Assembly: GCF_014652275.1 (NCBI RefSeq)
Contig: NZ_BMYM01000002.1
Span: 124,001 to 188,000 of the forward strand
Length of the DNA: 64,000 bases
From: Parahalioglobus pacificus
Lineage (GTDB): Bacteria > Pseudomonadota > Gammaproteobacteria > Pseudomonadales > Halieaceae
Direction of reading: 5' to 3'
Made by a program: the position numbers and the translations under genes
The notes under the pieces: model-generated
Told to the model about the DNA's origin: nothing
The model's database searches: none
Seen by the model: only the letters and a program-made list of their open reading frames with translations
Part shown: positions 48,802 to 58,116 of the stretch, in pieces
Position numbering within the stretch: position 1 is the first letter of the stretch
How the letters are laid out: each line of letters opens with the position of its first letter

Positions 48802-50451
48802 ATGTCTCGCCTGGGGCGCATGGCCCACATCGTACGCGTTGCCGGCAAGTACCGTCTGGATGAGTTTGTGGATGCCTCGCGACTGCCGGCGCCCGCGCGA
48901 GCGCTGCTTGCCATCAACCCCTGGCGATTAACAGCAAGTCCTGCCGCCAGTCGCGGCGACCGGCTACGCCACGCCCTGGAAGAGCTGGGCCCTGTTTTCA
49001 TCAAGTTCGGGCAACTGCTCTCCACCCGTCGGGATCTGATGCCAACGGATATCGCCGATGCCCTCGCGCAGCTTCAGGACAACGTTGCCCCCTTCCCCGA
49101 AAGTGAATCGGTAGCCCTCATCGAGCAATCCCTGGGGCAAAGTGTGAAGACCCTTTTTGCGCGTTTCGACACCACTCCGATGGCATCGGCCTCCGTAGCC
49201 CAGGTCCACAGCGCCGCGCTCCACGATGGGCGCGAAGTTGTCGTCAAAGTGGTGCGGCCCGGCATCGAAGCAGTGATTCGCAAAGACCTAGCGCTGATGT
49301 ATACCCTAGCCAGACTGGTGCAGCGCTACCTGCCGGATGGCCCCCGGCTGCGCCCCGTGGAAGTCGTCAATGACTACGAACACACGATACTTGATGAGCT
49401 CGATTTGGCGCGCGAGGCAGCCAACGCATCACAGCTGCGGCGCAATTTCGAGGGCAGCGACCTGCTGTACGTCCCAGAGGTTCATTGGGACTTCACTCGC
49501 CATAACGTGCTGGTTATGGAGCGTATCTACGGCATTCCTGTCACGGATATGCAGCAACTTGAGGCGCGCAAGGTCGATCTTAAGGTACTTGGCGAGCGCG
49601 GCGTGGAAATATTCTTCACACAGGTGTTACGCGACAGTTTCTTCCACGCGGATATGCACCCGGGCAATATCTTTGTCGATGCCAGCGACCCGGACAAGCC
49701 CAGCTACATCGCCATCGACTGCGCCATCATCGGCAGCCTCAGCGAATCAGATCAGTACTATCTGGCCCGCAACCTGTTGGCTATTTTCCAACGCGATTAC
49801 CACGAGGTGGCGCGCTTGCACGTGGAGTGTGGCTGGGTAGCCCCTGACACCCGTCTGCAGGACTTCGAATCGGCCATGCGGGCCGTTTGCGAGCCCATCT
49901 TTGAGAAACCGATTAGCGAAATCTCCTTTGGGCAATTGTTGATTTACCTGTTCCGCACGGCCAGAAGGTTCGATATGCAGGTACAGCCGCAGCTGGTGCT
50001 GCTGCAAAAAACGCTGCTCAACATCGAAGGCCTTGGCAGACAGCTGTATCCAAAACTCAACCTCTGGGATACCGCGCAACCCTTCCTGGAGAACTGGATC
50101 GAAGAGCGCTATTCACCCCAGTCAGTCATCAAACGACTGCAACGCCAGGCGCCTTCCTGGTTAGAGCAGCTACCCCAGCTCCCCGACGCTCTGTTCGAGA
50201 GCCTGCAGCAGTCACGGGACATGCAGCAGCGCTATGACAGACAGCGACAGGAATTGGAGGCACAGGCGAGGCTCTCACGACATGCACTGCGAAAACGCCG
50301 CCGCTACTACTTGGCAGCGCTAGCCTGTGCGCTGGCGGCCATCATCACGGTGCCCGATGCCACCTCGGCAGTGCTCGAAGCACCGCCCGCGAGCTGGGTG
50401 CTGACTGGCCTGGCGCTGCTTCTGCTTTGGCCTACCGGCAAGCAGGACTGA
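48802..50451 (+). CDS. ubiB: Atypical kinase/ATPase UbiB
   Basis: 549 residues. ABC1/ADCK-family signatures: the KxGQ helix in [16 protein letters not shown], the Ala-rich loop [12 protein letters not shown] in place of a glycine-rich loop, catalytic [12 protein letters not shown], and a C-terminal pair of membrane helices ([28 protein letters not shown]). It is needed for ubiquinone synthesis, probably to extract or present lipid intermediates. Start is 4 bases after ubiJ. Confidence 0.97.
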   Translation: MSRLGRMAHIVRVAGKYRLDEFVDASRLPAPARALLAINPWRLTASPAASRGDRLRHALEELGPVFIKFGQLLSTRRDLMPTDIADALAQLQDNVAPFPESESVALIEQSLGQSVKTLFARFDTTPMASASVAQVHSAALHDGREVVVKVVRPGIEAVIRKDLALMYTLARLVQRYLPDGPRLRPVEVVNDYEHTILDELDLAREAANASQLRRNFEGSDLLYVPEVHWDFTRHNVLVMERIYGIPVTDMQQLEARKVDLKVLGERGVEIFFTQVLRDSFFHADMHPGNIFVDASDPDKPSYIAIDCAIIGSLSESDQYYLARNLLAIFQRDYHEVARLHVECGWVAPDTRLQDFESAMRAVCEPIFEKPISEISFGQLLIYLFRTARRFDMQVQPQLVLLQKTLLNIEGLGRQLYPKLNLWDTAQPFLENWIEERYSPQSVIKRLQRQAPSWLEQLPQLPDALFESLQQSRDMQQRYDRQRQELEAQARLSRHALRKRRRYYLAALACALAAIITVPDATSAVLEAPPASWVLTGLALLLLWPTGKQD

Positions 50452-50500
50452 TCCGTCACTCCCCGCCTGTGCGATAATGGAAGTGGATGAGGAGGCTGCT

Positions 50501-50905
50501 ATGCGCGATATCAGCACATTGACTGACAGCGTCAGCTGGAACGAGAAAGGCCTGGTGCCCGCGATCGCTCAGGACTGGCAAACGGGTGAAGTACTGATGC
50601 TGGCCTGGATGAACGCGCAGGCACTGGCCTGCACCATTGAAGAGCAGCGTGCCGTTTATTGGTCACGCAGCCGCGGTAAGTTGTGGCGCAAGGGCGAGGA
50701 ATCCGGCAACGTCCAGCACCTGAAGGATCTGCGTATAGACTGTGATGCCGATACCATCCTGATGAAGGTAGAACAGGTCGGCGGCATCGCCTGCCACACG
50801 GGCAGGGCCAATTGCTTTTTCACCCAATTGGACGAAACCGGTTGGCAGGTGTGCGCCGACGTAAAACGCGACCCTGACGAGATGTATGGCAAGAACCATG
50901 AATGA
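50501..50905 (+). CDS. hisI: Phosphoribosyl-AMP cyclohydrolase
   Basis: 134 residues from the ATG at 50501, which has GAGGAGG just ahead; an ATG at 50477 lacks one. Blocks [30 protein letters not shown] and the metal-binding CDADT and CHTGRANCF. Third step of histidine synthesis. Separate from hisE rather than fused as in enterics. Its end overlaps hisE by 8 bases. Confidence 0.95.
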   Translation: MRDISTLTDSVSWNEKGLVPAIAQDWQTGEVLMLAWMNAQALACTIEEQRAVYWSRSRGKLWRKGEESGNVQHLKDLRIDCDADTILMKVEQVGGIACHTGRANCFFTQLDETGWQVCADVKRDPDEMYGKNHE

Positions 50906-51233
50906 CGTACTGCAACAATTAACGGCGACACTGGCAGAGCGCAAAGGCGCGGCTGCCGATAGCTCTTATGTCGCCAGCCTGCACGAAAGTGGTCTGAACA
51001 AGATTCTCGAGAAGGTCGGCGAAGAGGCCACCGAGGTAATTCTGGCCGCCAAAGATGCGCAGGGCACCGGTACTAACGATGCACTGGTGGGTGAGGTGGC
51101 AGACCTGTGGTTCCACTGCATGGTATTGCTGTCACATCTAGACCTTAGCGCAGCCGATGTGTTGAGCTGCCTGGCCAAGCGTCAGGGTATTTCCGGGCTG
51201 GACGAAAAAGCGTCCCGCGCCACCAACGGGTAA
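50898..51233 (+). CDS. hisE: Phosphoribosyl-ATP pyrophosphatase
   Basis: 111 residues from the ATG at 50898 (an ATG at 50886 is also in frame). All-alpha MazG-like fold: [19 protein letters not shown] carries the metal-binding acidic residues, then [15 protein letters not shown]. Second step of histidine synthesis. Lies between hisI and tatA, the order known from Pseudomonas. Confidence 0.95.
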   Translation: MNDVLQQLTATLAERKGAAADSSYVASLHESGLNKILEKVGEEATEVILAAKDAQGTGTNDALVGEVADLWFHCMVLLSHLDLSAADVLSCLAKRQGISGLDEKASRATNG

Positions 51234-51248
51234 CAAGAGGAGACGACT

Positions 51249-51464
51249 ATGGGTATCGGTGGAATAAGCATTTGGCAGTTACTGATTATCCTGGCCATTG
51301 TCATCATGCTGTTTGGCACCAAGCGGCTACGCACACTGGGCAGCGATCTGGGCAGCGCCGTGAAGGGCTTTCGTAACAGCATGCAGGATGAGGGCAAGAA
51401 CGATAAGCCCGCCGAGGAAGCCGCGGCTGAGTCCGACGAAGCCAGCAGCGAAAAGAACGGCTAA
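51249..51464 (+). CDS. tatA: Sec-independent translocase subunit TatA
   Basis: 71 residues with AAGAGGAG upstream. A single membrane helix ([17 protein letters not shown]) then the amphipathic helix [22 protein letters not shown] and a charged tail. It forms the size-variable Tat pore for folded proteins. First of tatABC. Confidence 0.96.
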   Translation: MGIGGISIWQLLIILAIVIMLFGTKRLRTLGSDLGSAVKGFRNSMQDEGKNDKPAEEAAAESDEASSEKNG

Positions 51465-51473
51465 CGATCAGCC

Positions 51474-51827
51474 ATGTTCGATATCGGCTTTGCCGAACTA
51501 CTGATAATCGGCGTGGTCAGCCTGTTGGTCATTGGGCCAGAGCGTCTGCCGGGCGCCGTGCGCACAGTGAGCTTATGGCTGGGCCGTTTCAAACGCAGTT
51601 TTAACGAGATCCGCCAGGAAATAGAGCAGGAGCTGCACAACGACGCGATCCTGCAGGACCTGAAGAAAACCTCGGAGCAGGTGCAGCAGGAGGCTAACCA
51701 GGTCAGGGATAGCCTGCGCAGTGCCGCCGAATCGCTGGACGACAACGGCGGTAATCGCATCGCGCCACCAAGCTCAAAAACTCAAGTCGCCGACAACCGT
51801 CCCACACAGCCGGCCAGCGATAACTAG
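51474..51827 (+). CDS. tatB: Sec-independent translocase subunit TatB
   Basis: 117 residues. [26 protein letters not shown] is the hallmark helix and hinge, here quoted in parts: FDIGFAELL and VIGPERLPG, followed by an amphipathic helix and a long coiled, glutamine-rich tail. Works with TatC to bind twin-arginine signals. 9 bases after tatA. Confidence 0.96.
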   Translation: MFDIGFAELLIIGVVSLLVIGPERLPGAVRTVSLWLGRFKRSFNEIRQEIEQELHNDAILQDLKKTSEQVQQEANQVRDSLRSAAESLDDNGGNRIAPPSSKTQVADNRPTQPASDN

Positions 51828-51850
51828 AAGGACGACCAGACTTAACCGCC

Positions 51851-52606
51851 GTGGATACTGAGGAATCACTGGATAAACCCCAGCCATTGGTTGCGCATCT
51901 GACTGAACTGCGTGATCGGCTGCTGCGCGCCTTGCTGGCCGTACTGATTGTGTTTATCGGCTTGTTTCCCTTCGCCAACGAAATCTACGCCTTCGTCTCT
52001 GAGCCGCTGCGGGCTATTTTGCCGGAGGGCGCCAGCATGATTGCCACCGAGGTAGCCTCTCCCTTCCTCACGCCTTTCAAGCTCACCTTAGTAGCGTCGC
52101 TGTTCGTGGCTATTCCGGTGGTGCTCTACCAGCTCTGGGCGTTCATCGCCCCTGGCATGTATCGCAATGAAAAGCGACTGGCTATCCCCCTACTGGTGTC
52201 CAGCATCCTGCTGTTCTATGCCGGTGCCGCCTTTGCCTACTTCGTCGTGTTTCCGTTGATCTTCGCGTTCTTCACCAGCGTGGGGCCGGCGGACATCACC
52301 ATCATGACCGACATCAATCGCTACCTGGACTTCGTCCTCAAGCTGTTCTTTGCCTTCGGCCTGGCCTTCGAGATTCCCATTGCCGCGGTCATCCTGATCT
52401 GGGCAGGCATAACCACCGCCGATAATCTCGCGAAAAAGCGGCCCTACATCATTGTTGGCTGCTTCATCTTCGGAATGCTGCTCACCCCTCCGGATGTGAT
52501 CTCGCAGTCGCTGCTCGCCATCCCTATGTGGATTCTTTTTGAGTTCGGCGTACTGTTTGGCCGCATCATCCAAAAGCGCAAGGATCAGGACGCCGACTCG
52601 GCCTGA
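51851..52606 (+). CDS. tatC: Sec-independent translocase subunit TatC
   Basis: 251 residues, GTG start at 51851. Six membrane helices; conserved HLTELRDRLLRALLAV at the N-terminus, YQLWAFIAPGMYRNEKR, the periplasmic Glu region, and KKRPYIIVGCFIFGMLLTPPDVISQ near the end. It is the twin-arginine receptor. Convergent with the SDR gene, 26 bases away. Confidence 0.97.
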   Translation: MDTEESLDKPQPLVAHLTELRDRLLRALLAVLIVFIGLFPFANEIYAFVSEPLRAILPEGASMIATEVASPFLTPFKLTLVASLFVAIPVVLYQLWAFIAPGMYRNEKRLAIPLLVSSILLFYAGAAFAYFVVFPLIFAFFTSVGPADITIMTDINRYLDFVLKLFFAFGLAFEIPIAAVILIWAGITTADNLAKKRPYIIVGCFIFGMLLTPPDVISQSLLAIPMWILFEFGVLFGRIIQKRKDQDADSA

Positions 52607-52632
52607 TGCCCCGCAAAAACGCTGGACGATTT

Positions 52633-53391
52633 CTACCGCTTGGCCATCAATCCACCATCGACTACCAGCGTGGTGCCGGTCGCAAAAGCTTCAGACGCGA
52701 GGTAGAACACCGGTCTGAGTATTTCCTCAGTCTCTGCAATGCGGGGAATCAACGCGGCTTCTATCATGCCCTGCTCCATGCCTGGCACCGCATCTATGGC
52801 GCCATCGGTAAGGTCTGAGTGATAACTGCCAGGGGCCAGCGCGTTAACGCGAATGTTGAGGGGCGCCCACTCCTGCGCCATCACCTCTGTCAGGGCTTTC
52901 AGCGCTGCCTTGGTTGCGGCGTACATGCCCATATAGGCAGGCGTCGACAAACCGGCAACGGAAATCACATTGATCATGGCACCGCCACCGTGTTCAGCCA
53001 TTCGCGGCGCCAACCGTGATGCCAGGTACCACGGACCCTTAAGATTGACGTCGACCATTTTGTCGAAGATAGCGACCGGCGTATCGGATAGGCCGCCCAT
53101 CCCAATATTGATGCCCGCGTTGTTGATGAGAATATCGACACGCTGGTAGGCCGCGTAGGCGGCATCAATCAAGGCATCCAGCGACGCTGGCTGACCCGCA
53201 TGCGCCGCAATAGCGCAGGCCTGTCCGCCTTCATCCACAATTTGCGACACCACGGCCTCACATGCCTCTAATTTTCGGCTGCTGACCACAACACGGGCGC
53301 CAGCTCGCGCAAAACCCAGGCACATGGCCCGACCTAGCCCGCGGGAGCCACCCGTTACCAGTACCACCTTCCCATCAAACTTGCCTGCCAT
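52633..53391 (-). CDS. Short-chain dehydrogenase/reductase
   Basis: 252 residues from the ATG at 53389-53391; upstream codons to 53454 are unlikely. Classical SDR: NAD(P) motif VTGGSRGLGRAM, NNAG, catalytic Ser in INVISVAGLS and Y-x3-K in YAATKAALK, and the C-terminal PVFYLASEAFATGTTLVVDGG. The Arg after the second strand (SSRK) suggests NADP(H). Substrate unknown; the neighbours (Tat genes and an MscS channel) give no pathway clue. Confidence 0.92.
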   Translation of the reverse strand: MAGKFDGKVVLVTGGSRGLGRAMCLGFARAGARVVVSSRKLEACEAVVSQIVDEGGQACAIAAHAGQPASLDALIDAAYAAYQRVDILINNAGINIGMGGLSDTPVAIFDKMVDVNLKGPWYLASRLAPRMAEHGGGAMINVISVAGLSTPAYMGMYAATKAALKALTEVMAQEWAPLNIRVNALAPGSYHSDLTDGAIDAVPGMEQGMIEAALIPRIAETEEILRPVFYLASEAFATGTTLVVDGGLMAKR

Positions 53392-53467
53392 AGTGCCAAT
53401 TCCGCCTTGCCCAGTTTGATTTACACTAGCACCTGTCAGGCCGGTACGGCACACACGAGGCGCTCCG

Positions 53468-55279
53468 ATGTCCGCAACAGTAAAACTACTTATTCCGCTA
53501 TTGGCTCTGCTGCTGCACAGCCCACTTCTTCTCGCTCAAGACGAAGAAGCCGCACCAGAGGAGTCGAAGCCAGCGGAAGTCGAGGTCGCTCCCGACGCAT
53601 CGATGCGCGACATCCTCGAAAGCGAGGAACAGGTAGACAAACTAGTGCAGGAAAAGTCCGAAAGCAGTCCAAAAGGGGAGCTGCGCGGCATAACTCCCTT
53701 GGAGGCCATGCTGGCCCTGCGCGAAGAGATGCGGGCAGAGCGTATCGATCGCGCAGCGCAGTTTCTGGATATGCGTTATCTACCGGAGTCTATGGATGAG
53801 TGGGAACCGGAAGACCTGTTAAAAGCCCTGAGCTACGTATTCGGCCAGCAGAACATCATCGATATCGCGCGCCTTAGCGACGACATTCAGGGCGAGAGAA
53901 ACGATGGGCTACCCAGCTACCGCGATCAGGTGGGCACCGTTGTCATTAGCACCGGCGAGGTACCCATCTATCTACAGCGCGTACCCGACGGTCAGGGCGG
54001 CAAGGTCTGGAAAATTTCCAATGCTACCGTAGCGCGCATTCCGGAAATGTGGGGAGAACTCGGCTATAGCCCCATTGCTGTTTATTTCAGCGAGCTATTG
54101 CCCGATGTGCGCTTTATGGGCATGGACAACTGGCAGCTGGCGGCCACTATTGTCTTTTTCGTCGTCGCCTGGCCACTGGCAGCGCTTGTCAGCTACCTGA
54201 TCATGCGCGTGCTGCTGCTGATACCCAATGGCTTTCCCAGTGGCATTCGCCACTTCTGCCGCTACTCACTACGCTTCTTCCTGTTCCTGTTCATCGCAAG
54301 ACACCTGATTGGCTACCTGGGACTGTCATTGACGGCGCGGGTATACCTTGAATCGGTAGGGTTCGATTACATCGCCTACACCGTGCTATTCCTTGGCATT
54401 ATATCTCTGGTTCGCGACTACAATGTGCGCAAGATGGAGCGCCAGGGCAAGGCGCATTTTGCCGCTCTGCTGCGTCCCTTCACCACCATCGCCAAGTTCG
54501 TCGTGATACTGCTGATCGTGCTGTTTTGGGCCGATCAGGCCGGCTACGACATGACCACCGTGCTCGCCGGTCTGGGTGTTGGCTCTCTGGCGGTCGCGCT
54601 GGCTGCGCAGAAAACCATGGAGAACGTTATCGGGGCCATTACCCTGTACACCGCACAGCCGGTAAAGCCGGGTGATTTCTGCCGCTTTGGCGATATGAAA
54701 GGCATTGTTGAAGAAATCGGCCTGCGCTCTACCACGATTCGCACGCTCAATCGCACCCTGCTGGTGGTACCAAACTCGGTATTCTCATCCGTAGAGGTAG
54801 AGAACTACACATCGCGCGACAGGTTCCGCTACTTCCGCGAAGTGCAGCTGCAAATGTCTACCGCGGATCAGCTGCGCGTCATTCTTGGCCACCTCCGTGA
54901 GCTGTTCCATGCCCACACCAGGGTACTGCCAGAATCGGTCAGCATCCGCTTTGAGCATATCGATGCGGCCACGGCCAAGCTGCGTATTGACGCCGGCATT
55001 CCAACGACCGACTTTCAGGACTACCTGGCCGTCGCCGAAGACCTGAACCTTCAGATAGTGGAACGCGTGCATGAGGCTGGCGCCATCTTCAGCGGCCCGG
55101 GCCAGGTGCTGCAGTTGCGCGAGTTCCACCAGGCTAGCGACGAGAAGATGTCAGAAATCGAAACCTTGCTGGAAGACTGGCGCAGCCAGGACAAGCTGCC
55201 CTTCCCCGACCTGACGGACGATGAAAAGGTCGCATTGGCGGGCACACTACCCTACCCCTCTGGCGGCAGCACCAGCTGA
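53468..55279 (+). CDS. MscS-family mechanosensitive channel with signal peptide and long periplasmic domain
   Basis: 603 residues. A signal peptide of about 23 residues, an acidic linker, and a periplasmic domain to about 215 come before four membrane helices (about 220-245, 258-280, 293-315 and 340-360). The pore helix is GLGVGSLAVALAAQKTMENVIGA, with the Gly/Ala packing of MscS TM3. The beta domain (VKPGDFCRFGDMKGIVEEIG, VVPNSVFSSVEVENY) and a C-terminal alpha/beta domain follow. Such channels release solutes on osmotic downshock. The stop overlaps the start of the ABC exporter gene (TGATG), so the two are coupled. Confidence 0.93.
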   Translation: MSATVKLLIPLLALLLHSPLLLAQDEEAAPEESKPAEVEVAPDASMRDILESEEQVDKLVQEKSESSPKGELRGITPLEAMLALREEMRAERIDRAAQFLDMRYLPESMDEWEPEDLLKALSYVFGQQNIIDIARLSDDIQGERNDGLPSYRDQVGTVVISTGEVPIYLQRVPDGQGGKVWKISNATVARIPEMWGELGYSPIAVYFSELLPDVRFMGMDNWQLAATIVFFVVAWPLAALVSYLIMRVLLLIPNGFPSGIRHFCRYSLRFFLFLFIARHLIGYLGLSLTARVYLESVGFDYIAYTVLFLGIISLVRDYNVRKMERQGKAHFAALLRPFTTIAKFVVILLIVLFWADQAGYDMTTVLAGLGVGSLAVALAAQKTMENVIGAITLYTAQPVKPGDFCRFGDMKGIVEEIGLRSTTIRTLNRTLLVVPNSVFSSVEVENYTSRDRFRYFREVQLQMSTADQLRVILGHLRELFHAHTRVLPESVSIRFEHIDAATAKLRIDAGIPTTDFQDYLAVAEDLNLQIVERVHEAGAIFSGPGQVLQLREFHQASDEKMSEIETLLEDWRSQDKLPFPDLTDDEKVALAGTLPYPSGGSTS

Positions 55280-57099
55280 TGTCTGCAGCCAAATCCCGCA
55301 GCCTGGCACCGCTGCGCACCATACTGGCTTTCCTGAAGCCGTATCGGGGCCGCGTGGCGGGCGCCGCCTGTGCGCTGTTGTTCACTGCCGGCGCAACGCT
55401 GTCACTGGGCAAAGGCCTTCAGGTATTGATTGACAGTGGCTTCGGTGGTGGCACTTCGGAGGACCTACGCTCAGCCGTCGCCTTACTGATGACTATCTCT
55501 GTAGCCATTGCCGTGGGTACATTTGTGCGTTTCTACCTGGTGTCCTGGTTGGGAGAGCGTGTTAGCGCTGATATCCGCAAAGCGGTCTTCGCAAATATCA
55601 TCGAGCTGCACCCCGGTTACTTCGAGACCAACCGCTCAGGCGAGATCATGTCGCGCCTGACAACAGACACCACGCTGCTGCAAACCATCATCGGTTCGTC
55701 CCTGAGCATGGCCATGCGCTCCAGCCTAACCCTCACGGGTGCGCTGACGCTTATGTTTATCACCAATTTCCATCTCAGTCTGATCGTCACCGCCAGCGTG
55801 CCGGCTATCTTGATACCCCTGCTGATCTACGGTCGTCGCGTACGCAGTCTGTCGAACAAAAGCCAGGACAGCATCGCCAGCGTGGGCAGCTATGCGGGCG
55901 AGGCGATACAGCACATTAAGACCGTGCAGAGCTATACACGCGAAGTACAGGAACTCGCGGCATTTGAGACGGAGGTGGAGCAGGCCTTTGCTATTGCCAG
56001 GCGCCGTATTCGCCAACGGGCACTGCTGATCTGCGGCGTGATACTGATGGTCTTCTCGGGTATCAGCGCGATGATGTGGTCCGGCGGGCAAGACGTTATC
56101 GGTGGCACCATGACCGGCGGTGAACTGGTGGCTTTCGCCTTTTACGCCATAATGGTGGGCAGTGGATTCAGCACCGTTTCTGAAGTGTGGGGGGAGTTGC
56201 AGCGGGCCGCAGGTGCAGCAGAACGCCTACTGGATCTGCTGCACACGCGCAGCAACATTATTGATACCGGCTCGGAAGCAGCCTTGCCGGCCCAGCCCGC
56301 GATCGCGCTTCGCGATGTCGTATTTGCTTACCCGGCACGCCCCGAGCAACCGGCACTGAAAGCGCTGTCACTGGATATTCAGCCCGGGCGAAGCCTGGCA
56401 TTGGTTGGGCCTTCGGGTGGCGGCAAATCCACTATCTTCGAACTACTGCAGCGCTTCTACGACCCGCAGCAGGGCTCCGTAACGCTGGATGGCAGGGATG
56501 TGCGCGAGCTCAGCCTGGCCCAGTTGCGTCAGCAAACCGCGCTGGTATCACAGCTGCCTGCCCTCTTCACAGCCGATGTGCGCTACAACATTGCTTACGG
56601 CAAACCGGATGCCAGCGATGCGGAGGTCGAAGCGGCTGCTAAAGCTGCTCACTGCCACGACTTCATCACTGCACTGCCAGAGGGTTATGGGAGTCATCTT
56701 GGGGAGCAGGGTGTGCGCTTATCCGGCGGGCAACGACAGCGGATCGCGCTGGCGCGCGCCATTCTGAATGACGCGCCCATACTGCTGCTGGACGAGGCAA
56801 CCAGCGCGCTGGATACAGAGAGCGAATACCACGTACAGCAAGCACTGGAGAATCTGATGCAGGACCGCACCACGGTTATCATTGCTCATCGACTGTCGAC
56901 GATTTTGCATGCCGACCGTATTGCGGTGGTCGATCAGGGCGAGATTGTAGCCACCGGCACTCACAGTGAGTTGTTGCGCGACTGTGCGCTGTACGCGCGT
57001 CTGGCCAGCCTTCAATTCAGGGAAGAGCCAGTAGCCGAGGCCTCCAGTGCTAGTCCACCCGATTCAGCAGACGTAGTCGATCTTTACGCGCCTGGTTGA
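55279..57099 (+). CDS. ABC exporter, MsbA/LmrA type (fused membrane and ATPase domains)
   Basis: 606 residues. An N-terminal six-helix membrane domain with the coupling-helix region RSGEIMSRLTTDTTLLQ, then the ATPase: Walker A GPSGGGKST, Q-loop VSQLPALF, signature LSGGQRQRIALARA, Walker B ILLLDEATSALD and the switch His in IIAHRLST. A homodimeric exporter of lipids or hydrophobic compounds. It lacks the strict context of msbA (lpxK not adjacent). Coupled to the upstream MscS-type gene by an overlapping stop/start. Convergent with the hemerythrin gene. Confidence 0.93.
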   Translation: MSAAKSRSLAPLRTILAFLKPYRGRVAGAACALLFTAGATLSLGKGLQVLIDSGFGGGTSEDLRSAVALLMTISVAIAVGTFVRFYLVSWLGERVSADIRKAVFANIIELHPGYFETNRSGEIMSRLTTDTTLLQTIIGSSLSMAMRSSLTLTGALTLMFITNFHLSLIVTASVPAILIPLLIYGRRVRSLSNKSQDSIASVGSYAGEAIQHIKTVQSYTREVQELAAFETEVEQAFAIARRRIRQRALLICGVILMVFSGISAMMWSGGQDVIGGTMTGGELVAFAFYAIMVGSGFSTVSEVWGELQRAAGAAERLLDLLHTRSNIIDTGSEAALPAQPAIALRDVVFAYPARPEQPALKALSLDIQPGRSLALVGPSGGGKSTIFELLQRFYDPQQGSVTLDGRDVRELSLAQLRQQTALVSQLPALFTADVRYNIAYGKPDASDAEVEAAAKAAHCHDFITALPEGYGSHLGEQGVRLSGGQRQRIALARAILNDAPILLLDEATSALDTESEYHVQQALENLMQDRTTVIIAHRLSTILHADRIAVVDQGEIVATGTHSELLRDCALYARLASLQFREEPVAEASSASPPDSADVVDLYAPG

Positions 57100-57124
57100 C
57101 CTGCCTCAGGTCACCCAGGGCATC

Positions 57125-57970
57125 TCAGGACACGCCAGCAAGCTCACCCATTAAATCCAGACTAATGCGGGTGTTGTTAAGAGCGCAACGCCAGGGCGCG
57201 GTAAGCGGCTTTTCTTTCAGAATCGACATGGATTCGTCCCACGCGCGGCGAGCATGCTCGCCGGTGAGGCTGCGGCTGCTGTCAGCCGCCATAGAAACTA
57301 CATTCACCGACTCCAGCAGAGCGTCTATGCCTATCCACTCAGTCATAGCACCGCGCTCGCCACGGCGGAGTTTGCGCGCCATGTTGCGAAACTCTCGTTG
57401 GACGCGCGGTCCGAAAACCGGATCTCCCATCGGCCTGAGCTGATCACTGGCGGCCAACTCGCGCCAATCGGCGGGTGACAGCACCGCCGCAATTTGCGGA
57501 AACACCAGTTGCTCTTCGCTGTTCATGTGACGGTAGGTCTGCTGAATATAGTCCCGACCATTCTGGACCACGGTTGCACCGCTAGCGGTGCCATCGCGCC
57601 AATCCTGAATAATGCCCAGCAATTCACGGCCGCGTTTGGCCATCTCATCGTGTTCACGCTGGAGACTGTCAACGTTGTCGGCGGCCTCCCCGTTTAATTC
57701 GGCCACCAAACCGTAAATGAGGTCCTCTCGGGGGTGATGGAACTGATCAGGCCAGCTCACCATGTAGTGCATGGTCTCGTAGAGTACGTGTGTCTCCGCC
57801 AATTCCCCGCGCTCTATGGCATCCAGCTGATCGCTCATCAATGCCATGATAGCGGCCACGTGGCGGTGCTCCGCCTTAAGCGCAGTGATCGTCGGTGGCT
57901 CTGCGCCCGCAACAGGCGCTGCCTTGGTCCACGCTGCGCGTTCGTAACCGGGTGCGACTGTTCTGGCCAT
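57125..57970 (-). CDS. Hemerythrin-domain protein with C-terminal extension
   Basis: 281 residues from the ATG at 57968-57970, preceded by CAGGAGACAGTGTT. The upstream frame to 58102 crosses the pntB terminator and is not used. Hemerythrin-like four-helix bundle (about 28-165) with the di-iron ligands recognisable as H35/H37, H68, the HHPRED motif (H78, H79, E82), H107 and H148/E152. Such proteins bind oxygen, NO or iron. The last 115 residues (165-281) are not part of the bundle, are rich in Arg, and I do not recognise them. It lies after the pnt operon but has its own ribosome-binding site and a separate TATAAT (58022-58017, minus). Confidence 0.85.
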   Translation of the reverse strand: MARTVAPGYERAAWTKAAPVAGAEPPTITALKAEHRHVAAIMALMSDQLDAIERGELAETHVLYETMHYMVSWPDQFHHPREDLIYGLVAELNGEAADNVDSLQREHDEMAKRGRELLGIIQDWRDGTASGATVVQNGRDYIQQTYRHMNSEEQLVFPQIAAVLSPADWRELAASDQLRPMGDPVFGPRVQREFRNMARKLRRGERGAMTEWIGIDALLESVNVVSMAADSSRSLTGEHARRAWDESMSILKEKPLTAPWRCALNNTRISLDLMGELAGVS

Positions 57971-58016
57971 AACACTGTCTCCTGAAAGGCGTACGAGTAG
58001 CGCCCTGTTACGCATC

Positions 58017-58022
58017 ATTATA
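58017..58022 (-). promoter_or_regulatory. Candidate -10 element of the hemerythrin gene
   Basis: A perfect TATAAT on the minus strand, 47 bases before the ATG and after the pntB terminator. No convincing -35 hexamer accompanies it at normal spacing. Confidence 0.35.
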
Positions 58023-58072
58023 GGGGCAGATAGAAGCGTGCTGATTGATCTGGCGCAGGTATTGGCCCAACG

Positions 58073-58099
58073 AAAAACGCCGGCACAGGGCCGGCGTTT
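58073..58099 (-). terminator. Rho-independent terminator of the pnt operon
   Basis: AAACGCCGGC (58075-58084) pairs with GCCGGCGTTT (58090-58099) around ACAGG, giving a 10 bp stem. On the minus strand it runs into a short T-run. It starts 18 bases after the pntB stop. Confidence 0.88.
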
Positions 58100-58116
58100 C
58101 AAGGGTTAGGCAGCGT

